A program made the position numbers and the translations under genes. A stretch of 64,000 bases of DNA from Paralithodes platypus (taxonomy: Eukaryota; Arthropoda; Malacostraca; Decapoda; Lithodidae): contig CM064580.1 in assembly GCA_032716605.1 (NCBI GenBank), positions 35,327,518-35,391,517 of the forward strand. Reading direction: 5' to 3'. This document shows positions 21,912-32,880 of the stretch, piece by piece; the first letter of the stretch is position 1; every line of letters begins with the position of its first letter. The notes below the pieces were generated by a model, which searched no databases, was not told where the DNA came from, and saw only the letters and a program-made list of their open reading frames with translations.

Positions 21912-22519
21912 GAGTTAAAGGACTCCTTGGCTTTATTGCAGCCAATGCGGCACTGATTATGGTTTACGGTTAATTACGGCTGCAGGAATATTTAAACGTT
22001 GACATTAATTGGCAATAATTGAGATTTCTTTGTTCGCTGTCAATTGTAGAGATATTATCTTAATTCTTAATTTATATATTATTATAATTTTTTTCTCGTT
22101 CAATATGTGTGTGCATGATTGACTAAAACCATGTGTTCATATAAGTATGTATTTTTCAGTAATCATATATTTATCATTAATTAAATCTTCTTACGAAGGG
22201 ACTTTGGTTCTCGAAGAGGGGTTCCAGTCCTGACGCTATTCTTGACTTAGAGTGTGCTGGCTTAATATTCCAGAAGGGTTGATAACCTCTGAAGTCCTAA
22301 TCTAACTAACTTATCATCTTGACTCTTGACTTCACTGCTTAATATGTGTGTACATAACAAAACACAATGACTGCAGAACAATTAGTAAACTTCATAGGAC
22401 TTAAATTGGTGTATTAAATATGTTTACCAATTTGCCATTTATTAAGGAACACATTTATAATAAGAATAACAATTGTGTTCTAGAAACATTGAACTGTTAC
22501 GCAAATAATGATTACATAC
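21912..22519. other. No gene or repeat recognised
   Basis: AT-rich sequence, no coding or repeat signature. Confidence 0.4.
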
Positions 22520-22731
22520 TTAACCCTTTCAAGCTCCAATACACATTTGGTTTGTTTTCTGGTAATTATTAGACGATTTTATTCAGATTAGGAAGGGTAT
22601 ATGGAAGCCAGAGGGTTGGCTGAGAGAGTCTTTACCCTTTTGATACCCACAGATCCTTCCTAAGCTGCATAAAATCGTCTAATGATAGCCAAAATATACT
22701 GCTAAAACGCGTGAGAGCTTCAAGGGGTTAA
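22520..22731 (+). mobile_element. TTAA-E foldback element, complete
   Basis: TTAACCCTTTCAAGCTCC at the left mirrors GAGCTTCAAGGGGTTAA at the right, with TTAA intact. It is closest to the copy at 761-974. Confidence 0.8.
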
Positions 22732-22976
22732 TATGCGTACCAGTTGTATTCCTGTCTATATGTTATGTATTATACACACTAACTTAACGTTGTGGTTCTA
22801 ACTATAATACATGAACCTTTGCCTACCACTTATATATATTTTTAGAGGGAGCTAAAATCTTAGTTTGCTATTTCTAATTACTCGTAAACATCACCCCCTT
22901 GTATTTATTACTAACGGGGCCTTCAATTATCAGTTATTTATTACGAAGTAGAGCTTTCGTTCCCGGTTATTTATGA

Positions 22977-23191
22977 TTAATCCTTTCTGTACCAGCGACA
23001 TATTTTGTACTTTATTCTAGCTATTTGTAGAACATTTTGTGCAGCTTAAGAAGAATCTATGGTAGTACAAGGGGTTAAGTGAGATAGTTCGAAGTCTGTT
23101 AATTGCTGGAGCTCCTTTTTAAACTGACTAAATTCGTCTAATAGTATTCATAATAAAGTTAAAAAGACGTCGCCGGTACAAAAGGGGTTAA
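22977..23191 (+). mobile_element. TTAA-E foldback element, complete
   Basis: It starts TTAATCCTTTCTGTACCAGC and ends GTACAAAAGGGGTTAA. It belongs to the subfamily with GACGTCGCCGGTAC next to the right end, as at 36291 and 23955. Confidence 0.75.
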
Positions 23192-23285
23192 TCTCCTCAA
23201 ATATACAGCATAGCGTCATTTTCTTTCGGACTAATATTATATTATTTTATTGGAGGAAGACCTCTGGGAATCAAAGGCGTTAATA

Positions 23286-23618
23286 TAAGGGGAAGTATTA
23301 ATTTGTATTCTTAACCCCTTTCTCCTTCATGTTTAGCTCCATTAGTTTTCAAAAATGTAATACTTTCGTCCATTTCTTTGTCAATATTAAGACTTTTCGT
23401 GCCATTTAGGTGTCGATGTCTTCCTGGCGAGCGATAGCGAGCTAGTATTTTATGAGGAAAAGGCCGAGACATTTTTCTACCGAAAAATGTACAAATTTAT
23501 CTCGAAGGGGGGTCTTTGGGATGGTGTTTCCTTAAGTTTGATAGAGGTCTAGGGAGCAAACTAAACCAAATATAGATACCGGTAGTAATATATAATAATT
23601 AAACAAATAAAATAACAC
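23286..23618 (-). mobile_element. TTAA-A element, hairpin deleted
   Basis: It starts TATAAGGGGAAGTATTAATT and ends near AACACTCTTAAC. The paired hexamer GCGAGC-GATA-GCGAGC is intact but the GC hairpin has collapsed to GGCCGAGACATTTTTC. Confidence 0.7.
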
Positions 23619-23732
23619 TCTTAACACTATATTTCAATTAAACGTTTGACTCCCATAGATTCTTCTTATGCTGAGTAAAATCACCTAATGATATCCAGAA
23701 TTACATGAAGTAAGGCTAGCCATTAATCCTTT
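23619..23732 (+). mobile_element. TTAA-E fragment, right half
   Basis: It contains TTTGACTCCCATAGATTCTT, AAAATCACCTAATGATATCC and GAAGTAAGGC, matching the right half of family E. Confidence 0.5.
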
Positions 23733-23930
23733 CAGTAAATAACACTTCTGCTTACTTAATTCTGGATATACTTCAAATCACTTTAATTCAGATTAGGAAA
23801 GAGCTGTGGGTGTCAAAGGTTAATTAAGATTATTTTACCCTTTGAAATCCTAGAGGTCCTTCTGAAGTTGACTAAGGTATACAGTTATCCCTAGTAAAGC
23901 CAGAACCGTAGTGAAGGGGCTAATGCTATC
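23733..23930 (+). mobile_element. TTAA-E element, degenerate
   Basis: It runs from TTAATCCTTTCAGTAAATAA to GAACCGTAGTGAAGGGGCTAA in the family E order, directly after the preceding fragment. Confidence 0.6.
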
Positions 23931-23954
23931 CCTTCTAGTAGCCCCCAGATCCTC

Positions 23955-24158
23955 TTAACCCGTTCAGTACCGGTTCCGTACTTTTAATTTTATATATACT
24001 ATTTTATTCAGATTAAGAAGGGCCTCCAGCAATCAACAGGCTTCAAACTATCTGCATCAATGCTCTTTACTACCACAAATCCTTCTTAAGCTGAGCAAAA
24101 CCGTCTAAATATAGCTAGACAAGAATGGAAAACACGCCGCCGGTACAGAAGTGGTTAA
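23955..24158 (+). mobile_element. TTAA-E foldback element, complete
   Basis: TTAACCCGTTCAGTACCGGT at the left and CGGTACAGAAGTGGTTAA at the right. Its right TTAA (24155-24158) is also the left TTAA of the next family A copy, so A inserted into the end of E or vice versa. Confidence 0.8.
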
Positions 24159-24420
24159 GGGGAGGGGGGGTATTTTTGGTCTATTTATTTTTATTTTGTT
24201 AGTTTCCTCGCTAGACTTCCATTAAGCTTAAACAAAAAAACTCCCTAGATAAATTTGTAAATTATTCGGTAGAAAATATCCCGGCCGAAGGCCGGCTCCT
24301 CCTAGAAGTACATGCTCGCCAGGAAAAAATCAACATCTAAATGGCACGAAAGGTCTTTATAATGACAAAGAATTGGGGCGAAAAGTCTTAAAATCTCCAA
24401 ACTAATTTGAACGAACGTCT

Positions 24421-25532
24421 CTAAGGTTGAGTACACACAGAACCTGACTCATTGCCCGAAACAATGGTAGGAACATGTCAGGAGCATGATAGATACATGC
24501 CTCGAAACACACCACAAACAATGGTAGGAACATGTCAGGAGCATGATAGATATATGCCTCGAAACACACCACAAACAATGGTAGGAACATGTCAGGAGCA
24601 TGATAGATACATGCCTCGAAACACACCACAAACAATGGTAGGAACATGTCAGGAGCATGATAGATACATGCCTCGAAACACACCACAAACAATGGTAGGA
24701 ACATGTCAGGAGCATGATAGATACATGCCTCGAAACACACCACAAACAAGTTCGTATACATGCCGGACTAACAAGCTTCACAATGATGCAAACACTTTTT
24801 GAATATGTTTCAAATATATCTAAAGTCCACACTTGTGTACAGCAGCTAGTGTCTTTTTAAATGTTTATTTTATATACACACATCCACCTACATTGCACAT
24901 AAACATCAATGGACTATACATATACATAATGTATACTAACAGTTAATTTGTGTATGCCATTTTACTCACCTTCATTCCAGCATCTCATGTTAAGCGTGGT
25001 TAAATTTTGGGCAACATAAAGGTTAGACTCTTGAAGGCAAACCAATTACTCCTATATATCTCTTCTGTTCCTATTCCCGATTTACCCTTCATTTTCTACA
25101 CTTCCCTTCTAAACTGACCAGTTAGAGTCTCTACCTTATTCATAACTTCTATTCTGTCCACATCTATCTCCTCACTTTTCTCCTTCCACGCATCACACGT
25201 CTAAATTTGATTCTTATTATCAGGGTTAGTGGGATCCTAAAGTATGAAATGGGAGCGATAAGCGTCCATTAGACGCAATACTATAGTTCCCTTGTCCATT
25301 CCGTACCAACGCACCGTTAACGTCCACTCACTATATTTATTTCTTGTTAAGTGATTATTCCCTAACTTGTTAGCGGCAAGAAACATTCACACCAGTGATG
25401 GTAGCATGTCTCGAACCAAGTTTACGGGCTTGAATGTCCAAACGAGATACTTCGAACATGCACGCAAATATGTCCTACGCAATGTTTGGAACATTCTTCA
25501 TAACTAAGTTAAGGCTCATGTGTACATGGCCT
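24421..25532. mobile_element. Family F DNA element nested in family A
   Basis: The insert starts CTAAGGTTGAGTACACACAG and ends TGTGTACATGGCCTTA, whose complement is TAAGGCCATGTACACA, so the ends are inverted repeats of about 16 bp. The interrupted family A sequence fixes both boundaries within a few bases. A TA target fits, with one extra base on the left. It encodes no transposase and contains the 58-bp array. Confidence 0.65.
24463..24752. repeat. Minisatellite, 58-bp unit, 5 copies
   Basis: The units start ATGGTAGGAACATGTCAGGA and are almost identical; the second has TATATG where others have TACATG. Long open frames exist on both strands only because the period leaves no stop. No real protein is indicated. 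Confidence 0.95.
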
Positions 25533-25626
25533 TAAAATCTCATAGCTAATGGGACTAAACATGAGGGAGAAAAATCAACTACCTCCCCCTAACCTGTCCG
25601 ATGGTGTGTTTTAGCCAACCAAGTAA

Positions 25627-26355
25627 AGGTCGTTGCACACTGACACGACAGCCCCTTCAAGACTGGCACGAACACCCGCGACACATACAAATCTTGTGTC
25701 TTACCGAATTAACTAGAGATCGCGGCGAAAATGGCTGGCATCGTTAGAGTCGTATCTCTACCGTATCTCTTCCGCACGACTTGACAAGACTCTAGCGATG
25801 CCGATACGGTGGAGAAACGAATGCTACGAAGAAGATAGGAAAAGTTGTGCGAAGGGTACAAGACTAGTCCACGGAAAAGATACGACCCAAAAGACTGCGA
25901 TACGACTCGGAAGAATCGTATCGACGCAGTATCGACGCCGTGAGACGTGCAACTGGATTGAGGCTAGACGCGCGGTTGCCAACTTGACCGTTGCCACTTT
26001 TCCGCACGGAAGAGATACGGTCCGCACGGCAGGCTTACGCACCAGACGACGTTGATACGGGCCATACGGCTTTGATACGGACCATACGTCTTTGATACGG
26101 ACCACACGACTGTGATACGGCGAGTTCGTGATGGAGACCAGACTCAGACGATTTTTTACAGTTGCCGGGGGATTCCCACGAACTTTTGAACAGCTCAAAA
26201 TCTCGTATCGACCCCAGAAATGTCGCTTGGACCGTGAGAGTCACCCACGGCTAATTTCCGATATCCACAATTATGTTCCCGATTCGCCGTATCAGGCTGA
26301 AATTTTGAGTCGGGAACTCGCCTGGAGGGGCTTTCGTGTCAGTGTGCAACGACCT
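25627..26355. mobile_element. 729-bp Harbinger-like DNA element
   Basis: The left end AGGTCGTTGCACACTGACAC is repeated inverted at the right (GTGTCAGTGTGCAACGACCT), and the match continues for about 32 bp with few differences. It is flanked by TAA (25624-25626) and TTA (26356-26358), near-identical 3-bp flanks that fit a TWA target. Inside, GATACGGACCATACG-type units repeat about four times at 26050-26120, with related CGTATCTCTACCGTATCTC at the left. The short frames (for example 26128-26418) show no transposase motif I recognise. Confidence 0.65.
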
Positions 26356-26453
26356 TTATGTCCGCCCTTACATACGATAGCCTACTACCGACTCTCTTAC
26401 ACTCTACACACAATCTGATTTAATTATCTATTAATTTATTTTATTATTTATTA

Positions 26454-26519
<66 letters not shown>

Positions 26520-26521
26520 GG

Positions 26522-26566
<45 letters not shown>

Positions 26567-27139
26567 CTGTATATATATTGGGTTAGGCTAGGCTAGGTTT
26601 ATTACTACGGATGTTGTCATATGTTTGAATTGTTAGAAATAAGTTGTATATAGTTGGTTGGCATCCTGTCCGCCGATCGCTCTGTAATCTCAACTGCCCG
26701 TGTCGAATCTAATAGCCCAATTTCCCCTCAAGTTGAACATACTGAAACTTGCTCTACCAGCACACACACACACACACAGACACATACCCATCCACACACA
26801 GCTCAGTTAAGTTGTGCAGCATTAATATTTTATACCTACCTCACCTATAAACTCAAACATATGTACGAAACAAAGAGAAAAGCTATGATATTTGAAAAAG
26901 TGCCATTAAAGCATTTCAGTTTTTATAATTGTGTTTTCGAATACAATATACAAGCACACCTAAAATTTACAGTCGGTATTAATACGCTCTAAGGCTTGTG
27001 ACATATTTGTTTTAATGTAGAGAGTGTGTCGCTGTGTGGTATTGTACAGTACGTCAACTGTAAAAAGCTAGGCTGACAACGGGCAACCTTCCAGTGCCAT
27101 CTGTTATGTGCTCTTAATCCAGGAACGTCGAGAAGACTC
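26356..27139. other. Unassigned sequence with long (TA)n
   Basis: It contains (TA)n at 26459-26572, interrupted once by GGGG, then GGTTAGGCTAGGCTAGGTT and a (CA)n near 26761-26785. No gene is seen. Confidence 0.5.
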
Positions 27140-27811
27140 TTAACCCGTTGAGCCCCGGCTAGTTATAATATTTTGTTCACCCCAGTCCCAAGCCATTTTC
27201 ACTTCTTTTTTTTTGTTTGCTAAAATGGAAGACAAGGATGAGAAAAGAAGAAGAAAAAAAATAAATCACCTCGGATATTTTTTTTTGGGGGGGGGGGGGG
27301 GCCTCAACAAAATTTGTTGAGCCAAAATGGAAGAGAATGGTGAGAAATGAAAAAAAAAAAAAAAAATCACCTCGGTCATTTGGGAGGCGGGGGGGGGGGG
27401 GGGGTCGAAAGTTCGTCTCCCCCGCATGACCACCCGCCCGGGAGCACTAGGGTGAAAACTGAGTATGGCATTGTACGGCATATATCCTAAGGAGTGTCTC
27501 ACATAAATCTCAAGCCTCTAGCTCCCATACGACCGGAGTAATGAAGGTTCAAAGTGGCGGTGAACTAAGGGTGTAAAGTATCCCCACTAAGCCCACCACC
27601 ACCAGCCGCGCGGCTGTCTCGGCCCGCTCACACCTACCGGCCCGGCTCCCACACACACTACGGTACCTCCCCCTCCTATTCTCCCGCCATTTCCTACCTT
27701 ACGAGCCACGTAAGTGTTTTTTATATGTCGGACGCACGTGATGCGTCGCTGGGAGTTGGTAATCAAACACTGCCGACGCATCACGTGCGACGCTGGGTCT
27801 CACTGGGTTAA
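27140..27811. mobile_element. Element G with TTAACCC ends
   Basis: The left end TTAACCCGTTGAGCCCCGGC is mirrored by CTGGGTCTCACTGGGTTAA at the right, and both carry TTAA. It resembles family E at the extreme ends but not inside. It contains two oligo(T)/oligo(G) or oligo(A) runs with ATCACCTCGG beside each, and a strong hairpin near the right end formed by GACGCACGTGATGCGTCGC and GACGCATCACGTGCGACGC. No coding capacity is seen. Confidence 0.6.
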
Positions 27812-28581
27812 GATCCAAGGCCTAAAAAAAAAAAAAAAAAAACCCAGTAGTACTTAAAACAAAGGAATATGTGATTAAATGAGATAATTCCCCCTCAGTT
27901 TCCTATCACTCCTCCACATGTGTCAAAACCCTCTCCTTTCCCCCCCCCCCTCAATTATCAGCTATATTTCCTCTTATTCCCTTGTTTATCGGTGTATTTA
28001 CCGCGCCAATATCTCCAACCCGGTTCCAAGGTGTCCTCCTGCGCGTATCTAGTGTGTGGGGAGAGAGAGTGAGAGAGAGGCTTCAGTCTGCCTCTAAGCT
28101 TCGAGAGAGGAGGGTGTAGGGCTCCCGCGTCTCTCACCTCATGACTGGACGGTCGGCAATAATTAGTCTTTTTCACCCCCCAAATACTATTCCCACTGGT
28201 TTTATTGCTGTTCATGTTAATATCTTCATATTAAACAGAAAATAGGTGCATATGAATAAGTAATAACAATATTTATCGTAAAATTACGATTTTAAGCGGG
28301 AATGAAGCCTAATATCGTCGCTTGGCAGTAAGGTGTTCACTACTAATAGATCGCGCTTGTCGGGTTAAGACTATGTTGCCCAGGTGACAGTGTAATCCTT
28401 TATTATTTTGTGTAAAAACACAAACTGGGACGATTTTCTAGAGTTACTTGTACCCGAGATTCTGAAATATGGAACACACAATTGTATCCCATGACTAAAT
28501 TGTGTACTCCATTGTCCAGTTTGTATACATATAAAGATTTATGTATTATGTTCATGTATACATTTGGATATATCAATTTAA
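27812..28581. other. No gene or repeat recognised
   Basis: It has an A18 run near 27823-27842, a short C run and a GAGAGAG block at 28061-28078. The remainder is AT-rich without signature. Confidence 0.4.
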
Positions 28582-28705
28582 TCTTGCTGGTGTAATGGTT
28601 AAGTGTCTAAAAATCTGCATGTGATAGCCCGGGTTCGAATCCTGGTGGATCACATAAATGCTTTCTGATTTCATTGGAGGTGTTTGGTGTTGTGGTGAAA
28701 TTAAT
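28582..28705 (+). mobile_element. tRNA-headed SINE, copy 1
   Basis: It has a pol III A box (TGGTGTAATGG) and a B box (GGTTCGAATCC) about 40 bp apart, then GTGGATCACATAA and a body ending TTGGAGGTGTTTGGTGTTGT. The same arrangement recurs at 44202-44342, so it is a mobile SINE. The ends of the tRNA part cannot form a proper acceptor stem, so it is not a functional tRNA gene. Transcription by RNA polymerase III is inferred from the boxes. Confidence 0.8.
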
Positions 28706-29038
28706 AAAATATAGATTAATGATTGTGTATATTATGATTGTATTTTTTTTTTTTTGGGGGGGGGGGGCGACACTCGATATACACAGACACGAATATTATA
28801 AGCCTCGTCTGTGTTGGGAGATATGCAGCAAAGTGTGTGAAAACTATTTGAAAAAACCCTACTCAATAACTAAGAGTCCTCTGCTTCTCTATCACTGTTG
28901 ACATTGATTACATAGACCAGAGATGATGGATACAAAAACGTTAGCCGATTTGTATTACTGCCTGTACTTTTTTTAGCTAGCCTAGGTCAGGGAGAGAACG
29001 TGTAACTAATTTACAGGATCAGAGGGAGAATAGACGAG
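28706..29038. other. Unassigned, with T13G12 tract
   Basis: An oligo(T) run passes directly into an oligo(G) run at 28743-28767. Nothing else is recognised. Confidence 0.4.
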
Positions 29039-29285
29039 TTAAGGGGAGTTGGGAGAGAAAATACTTATAGGATTGAGAAGATTATATATATTTTGATATA
29101 TAATAAATCGAAATTATAATTCCTCTAGTAGGTTCCTCTTAAAATTGCAGGCTCGCTATCGCTCGCCAGGAAAACATCGACACCTAAATGGCACGAAAGG
29201 TCTTAAAATTGACAACGAAATGGGGCGAAAGGTGTTAAAATAAAAATCGTAAACCTTATGCGTAAAGAACGTGTTAATCCATAGA
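29039..29285 (+). mobile_element. TTAA-A element, damaged and expanded
   Basis: It begins TTAAGGGGAGTTGGG, lacks the middle of the left arm, resumes at GGTTCCTCTTAAAATTGCAG with GCTCGC-TATC-GCTCGC, and then degenerates near AAAATCGTAAACCTTATGCG. The following GAACGTGTTAATCC equals the normal GAACGTSTTATAATCTC site of family A and leads into the 35-bp array. Confidence 0.65.
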
Positions 29286-30406
29286 ACTGCTGTACTCTAC
29301 TGTAGAAGGGGTTATACCTTTATGCTGTACTTTACTGTAGAAGGTGTTATAACCTTATGCTGTACCTTATGCTGTACTCTACTGTAGAACGTGTTATAAC
29401 CTTATGCTGTACTCTACTGTAGAACGTGTTATAACCTTATGCTGTACTCTACTGTAGAACGTGTTATAACCTTATGCTGTACTCTACTGTAGAACGTGTT
29501 ATAACCTTATGCTGTACTCTACTGTAGAACGTGTTATAACCTTATGCTGTACTCTACTGTAGAACGTGTTATAACCTTATGCTGTACTCTACTGTAGAAC
29601 GTGTTATAACCTTATGCTGTACTCTACTGTAGAACGTGTTATAACCTTATGCTGTACTCTACTGTAGAACGTGTTATAACCTTATGCTGTACTCTACTGT
29701 AGAACGTGTTATAACCTTATGCTGTACTCTACTGTAGAACGTGTTATAACCTTATGCTGTACTCTACTGTAGAACGTGTTATAACCTTATGCTGTACTCT
29801 ACTGTAGAACGTGTTATAACCTTATGCTGTACTCTACTGTAGAACGTGTATAACCTTATGCTGTACTCTACTGTAGAACGTGTTATAACCTTATGCTGTA
29901 CTCTACTGTAGAACGTGTTATAACCTTATGCTGTACTCTACTGTAGAACGTGTTATAACCTTATGCTGTACTCTACTGTAGAACGTGTTATAACCTTATG
30001 CTGTACTCTACTGTAGAACGTGTTATAACCTTATGCTGTACTCTACTGTAGAACGTGTTATAACCTTATGCTGTACTCTACTGTAGAACGTGTTATAACC
30101 TTATGCTGTACTCTACTGTAGAACGTGTTATAACCTTATGCTGTACTCTACTGTAGAACGTGTTATAACCTTATGCTGTACTCTACTGTAGAACGTGTTA
30201 TAACCTTATGCTGTACTCTACTGTAGAACGTGTTATAACCTTATGATGTACTCTACTGTAGAACGTGTTATAACCTTATGCTGTACTCTACTGTAGAACG
30301 TGTTATAACCTTATGCTGTACTCTACTGTAGAACGTGTTATAACCTTATGCTGTACTCTACTGTAGAACGTGTTATAACCTTATGCTGTACTCTACTGTA
30401 GAACGT
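29286..30406. repeat. Minisatellite, 35-bp unit, about 32 copies
   Basis: The unit is ATAACCTTATGCTGTACTCT followed by ACTGTAGAACGTGTT. The first units are irregular; the rest are nearly identical, with rare single changes (GATGTACT at 30244, one missing T near 29849). GAACGTGTTATAA matches the family A sequence beside it. Confidence 0.95.
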
Positions 30407-30436
30407 TATATAGTAAATGTGACACGTGCCTTGACT

Positions 30437-30817
30437 TTAAGGGGGGTTACCTGTTTTTGTTCTGTCCTTTTCTATCTTTCTCTGGCTTGTATCCATTTGG
30501 CCCCATTCAGCCTACTGTTTTAAGACGTTTATCCCCATCCAGGTGTCAATTTTTTACTGGTGAGCGGTAGCGAGCCAGCATATTTTTAAAATGTTTTTAA
30601 CAGCAGGCTAAATTTGTACATTTTTTAATAGAAAAATTACTCCGGCGAAGCCGGATCTCTTCATATAATGCTGGCTCGCTATCGCTCGCCAGGAAGAAAT
30701 CGACACCTAGATGGGGATAAACGTCTTAAAATAGTTGGCTGAATGGGGCCGAATGGATACAAGCCAGAGAAAGAGAGAAAAGGAGAAAACTAAAAAAAAA
30801 ACGGTCACCCCCCTTAA
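30437..30817 (+). mobile_element. TTAA-B foldback element, complete
   Basis: It has TTAAGGGGGGTTACCTG and CGGTCACCCCCCTTAA ends, with TTAA intact. Hairpin CTCCGGCGAAGCCGGA and both hexamer pairs are present. Confidence 0.85.
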
Positions 30818-31036
30818 TCTTTTGGTAAGGTTATTATTGCAGGTTTAGCAAATGTTGTATAATAGTAAAAATAAAGTTATAACTATACGTACGCAGAGAG
30901 AACGTGGAAACAGAAAAACAGGAGAACATTGTACAACACACTAGCTAAGATCATAATGTTGTGTTTGGCAAAGCATGATAGCACAAAGTTATTTATATAC
31001 AGCAATTAATAGTTCAATGATTATAGAGTTGCTACC

Positions 31037-31412
31037 TTAAGGGGAGACTGACTGACCGTTTGTTTGGCCTATTAATTCATTTATTCATATATTTGTTTAG
31101 TTTCCTCCCTAGACCTCCATCAAGCTTAGAAAAACACACCCTAGACCCCCCTTCAAGATAAATTTTTACATTTTTCGGTAGAAAAATTACCCGGCCGAAG
31201 GCCGGTTCCTCTTAAAATTGCAGGCTCGCTATCGCTCACCAGGAACACATAGACACCTAAATGGCACGAAAGGTCTTAAAATTGACAACGAAATGGGGCG
31301 AAAGGTGTTAAAATCGCCAAACTAATGGGCCGAACGTGTTATAATCTCAAAACTAGTGGGGCTAAACATTAGGGAGAAGGGGGTCCAGAAAAATGGTCTG
31401 CCTCCCCTTATT
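31037..31412 (+). mobile_element. TTAA-A element, full length
   Basis: Long-arm subfamily close to the copies at 27 and 1140, with hairpin CCGGCCGAAGGCCGG and GCTCGC-TATC-GCTCAC. The right TTAA has decayed to TTAT. Confidence 0.8.
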
Positions 31413-31454
31413 GCACTGGATGATATCGTGAGTGGATCTGGAGCACTTAACAAG

Positions 31455-31515
<61 letters not shown>

Positions 31516-31671
31516 TCTAGGTACATTAAGCAATTGTACTCAGCTTAATAATTACCTATCACAGTCAAGATATTAATACAATGATAATATATGCTATATC
31601 AATTCAGTTATAGAGAGGTGTTATGTTATAATTTCTTCAACGTGGTACGTTTTCTACATATCAGATATATC
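31413..31671. repeat. (GA)n and flanking sequence
   Basis: About 28 GA units at 31458-31513. Confidence 0.9.
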
Positions 31672-31746
31672 GTGGTTGTTCCTAAGCTGGGTAAAATCAT
31701 GGTTGTCAGAATATAATATAACGATGCCACCATATTGGAGGTTTAA
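31672..31746 (+). mobile_element. TTAA-E fragment, right end
   Basis: CTAAGCTGGGTAAAATCATG and ATAACGATGCCACCATATTG match the right third of family E. The next family B copy begins at its TTAA. Confidence 0.5.
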
Positions 31747-32132
31747 GGGAGCCCACCTCGCTTTTGTTCTCTTTCTCTTTCTCTCCCTCTCTCTTTGGCT
31801 TGTATCCATTCGGCCCCATTCAGCCTACTATTTAAGACGTTTACCCCCATCCAGGTGTCAATATTTTCCTGGCGAGCGGTAGCGAGCCAGCATATATATT
31901 TTTTTGTTTTGTGTACAGGAAGCTAAATTTGTACATTTGTCGATAGACAAATTTCTCTGCAAAGCCGGATTTCTCCATATAATGTTGGCTCGCTATCGCT
32001 CGCCAGGAAGAAATCGACACCTGGATGTGGATAAACGTGTTAAAACAGTTGGATGAATGGGGCCGAATGGATACAAGCCAGAGAAAGAGAGAAAAGGAGA
32101 GGAAGATAAAAATAACAGGTGACCCCCCTTAA
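31743..32132 (+). mobile_element. TTAA-B foldback element, complete
   Basis: The left end is the TTAAGGGAGCCCACCTCGC variant and the right end the AACAGGTGACCCCCCTTAA variant. Both TTAA sites are intact. The hairpin is partly degraded (TCTCTGCAAAGCCGGA). Confidence 0.85.
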
Positions 32133-32302
32133 TACAATAACACACATTTACTGTTCATCTTCTTTTAGGGTATCATAATAACACTGATAATGGGAAGGTC
32201 ACAATTATTAGCAATCATTAAATTTGAAAGGCTTATGGCTGGCTGTGTCATTAAAAACTTTAATGAAACGCACACATATACACACACCCATACACCCATA
32301 CC

Positions 32303-32345
<43 letters not shown>

Positions 32346-32422
32346 TTTAGTCCAGGTGTTCTTGTGGTCGACCTTATAAACAATTCCACCCTTGGTCAGC
32401 AACCGAGAATGTTACCAAATCA
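32133..32422. repeat. (CA)n and unassigned sequence
   Basis: (CA)n at 32301-32341 with ACACCCATAC variants before it. Frames on both strands are artefacts of the repeat. Confidence 0.7.
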
Positions 32423-32808
32423 ACAAGGGAACCCACCTCGCTTTTTTTCTCTTTCACTCCCTCTCTCTTTGGCTTGTATCCATTCGGCCCCCTTCAGCCT
32501 ACTATTTTAAGATGTTTACCCCCATCCAGGTGTCAATATTTTCCTGGTGAGCGGTAGTGAGCCAGTATATATATATTTTTGTTTTGACAGCAAGCTAAAT
32601 TTGTACATTTTTCGATAGAAAAATTTCTCCGGCGAAGCCGGATTTCTCCATACAATGATAGCTCGCTATCGCTCGCCAAGAAGAAATCGACACCTGGATG
32701 GGGATAAGCGTCTTAAAACAGTTGGCTGAATGGGGCGAATGGATACAAGCCAGGGAAAGAGAGAAAAGGAGAGAGAGAGATAAAAAAAAATCCGGTGACC
32801 CCCCTTAA
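32423..32808 (+). mobile_element. TTAA-B foldback element
   Basis: The left end is ACAAGGGAACCCACCTCGC, with TTAA lost; the right end CCGGTGACCCCCCTTAA is intact. Again the two ends are different variants, as at 31743. Hairpin CTCCGGCGAAGCCGGA is intact. Confidence 0.8.
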
Positions 32809-32880
32809 TCTCTCTTCCTGTTCCAATTTCACCCTTATAAAGCATCAACTCTTCCTATGTACTGAACACTCCTCCCCATC

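Larger units (their letters stand above)
24155..25592 (+). mobile_element. TTAA-A element split by a 1.1-kb insertion
   Basis: The left part (24155-24420) runs from TTAAGGGGAGGGGGGG through the hairpin CCGGCCGAAGGCCGG to GAACGAACGTCT. The right part resumes at 25533 with TTAAAATCTCATAGC and ends CTACCTCCCCCTAA. Half of the paired hexamer is lost (ATGCTCGCCAGG). Confidence 0.8.

Noticed and set aside
24402..24832. Repeat proteins on both strands
   Set aside because: They mirror the 58-bp array and are open in three frames at once, which is not expected of a gene.
26128..26418. Transposase exon inside the 729-bp element
   Set aside because: No DDE or MADF-type motif could be recognised in this or any other frame of the element.
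28582..28660. Functional tRNA gene
   Set aside because: A and B boxes are perfect but the acceptor strands do not pair, and the same head plus a shared body recurs at 44202, marking it as a SINE.
29286..30406. CRISPR-like regular array
   Set aside because: The period is uniform and units are nearly identical with no unique spacers. This holds for the 30-, 41- and 58-bp arrays too, and the window is eukaryotic.
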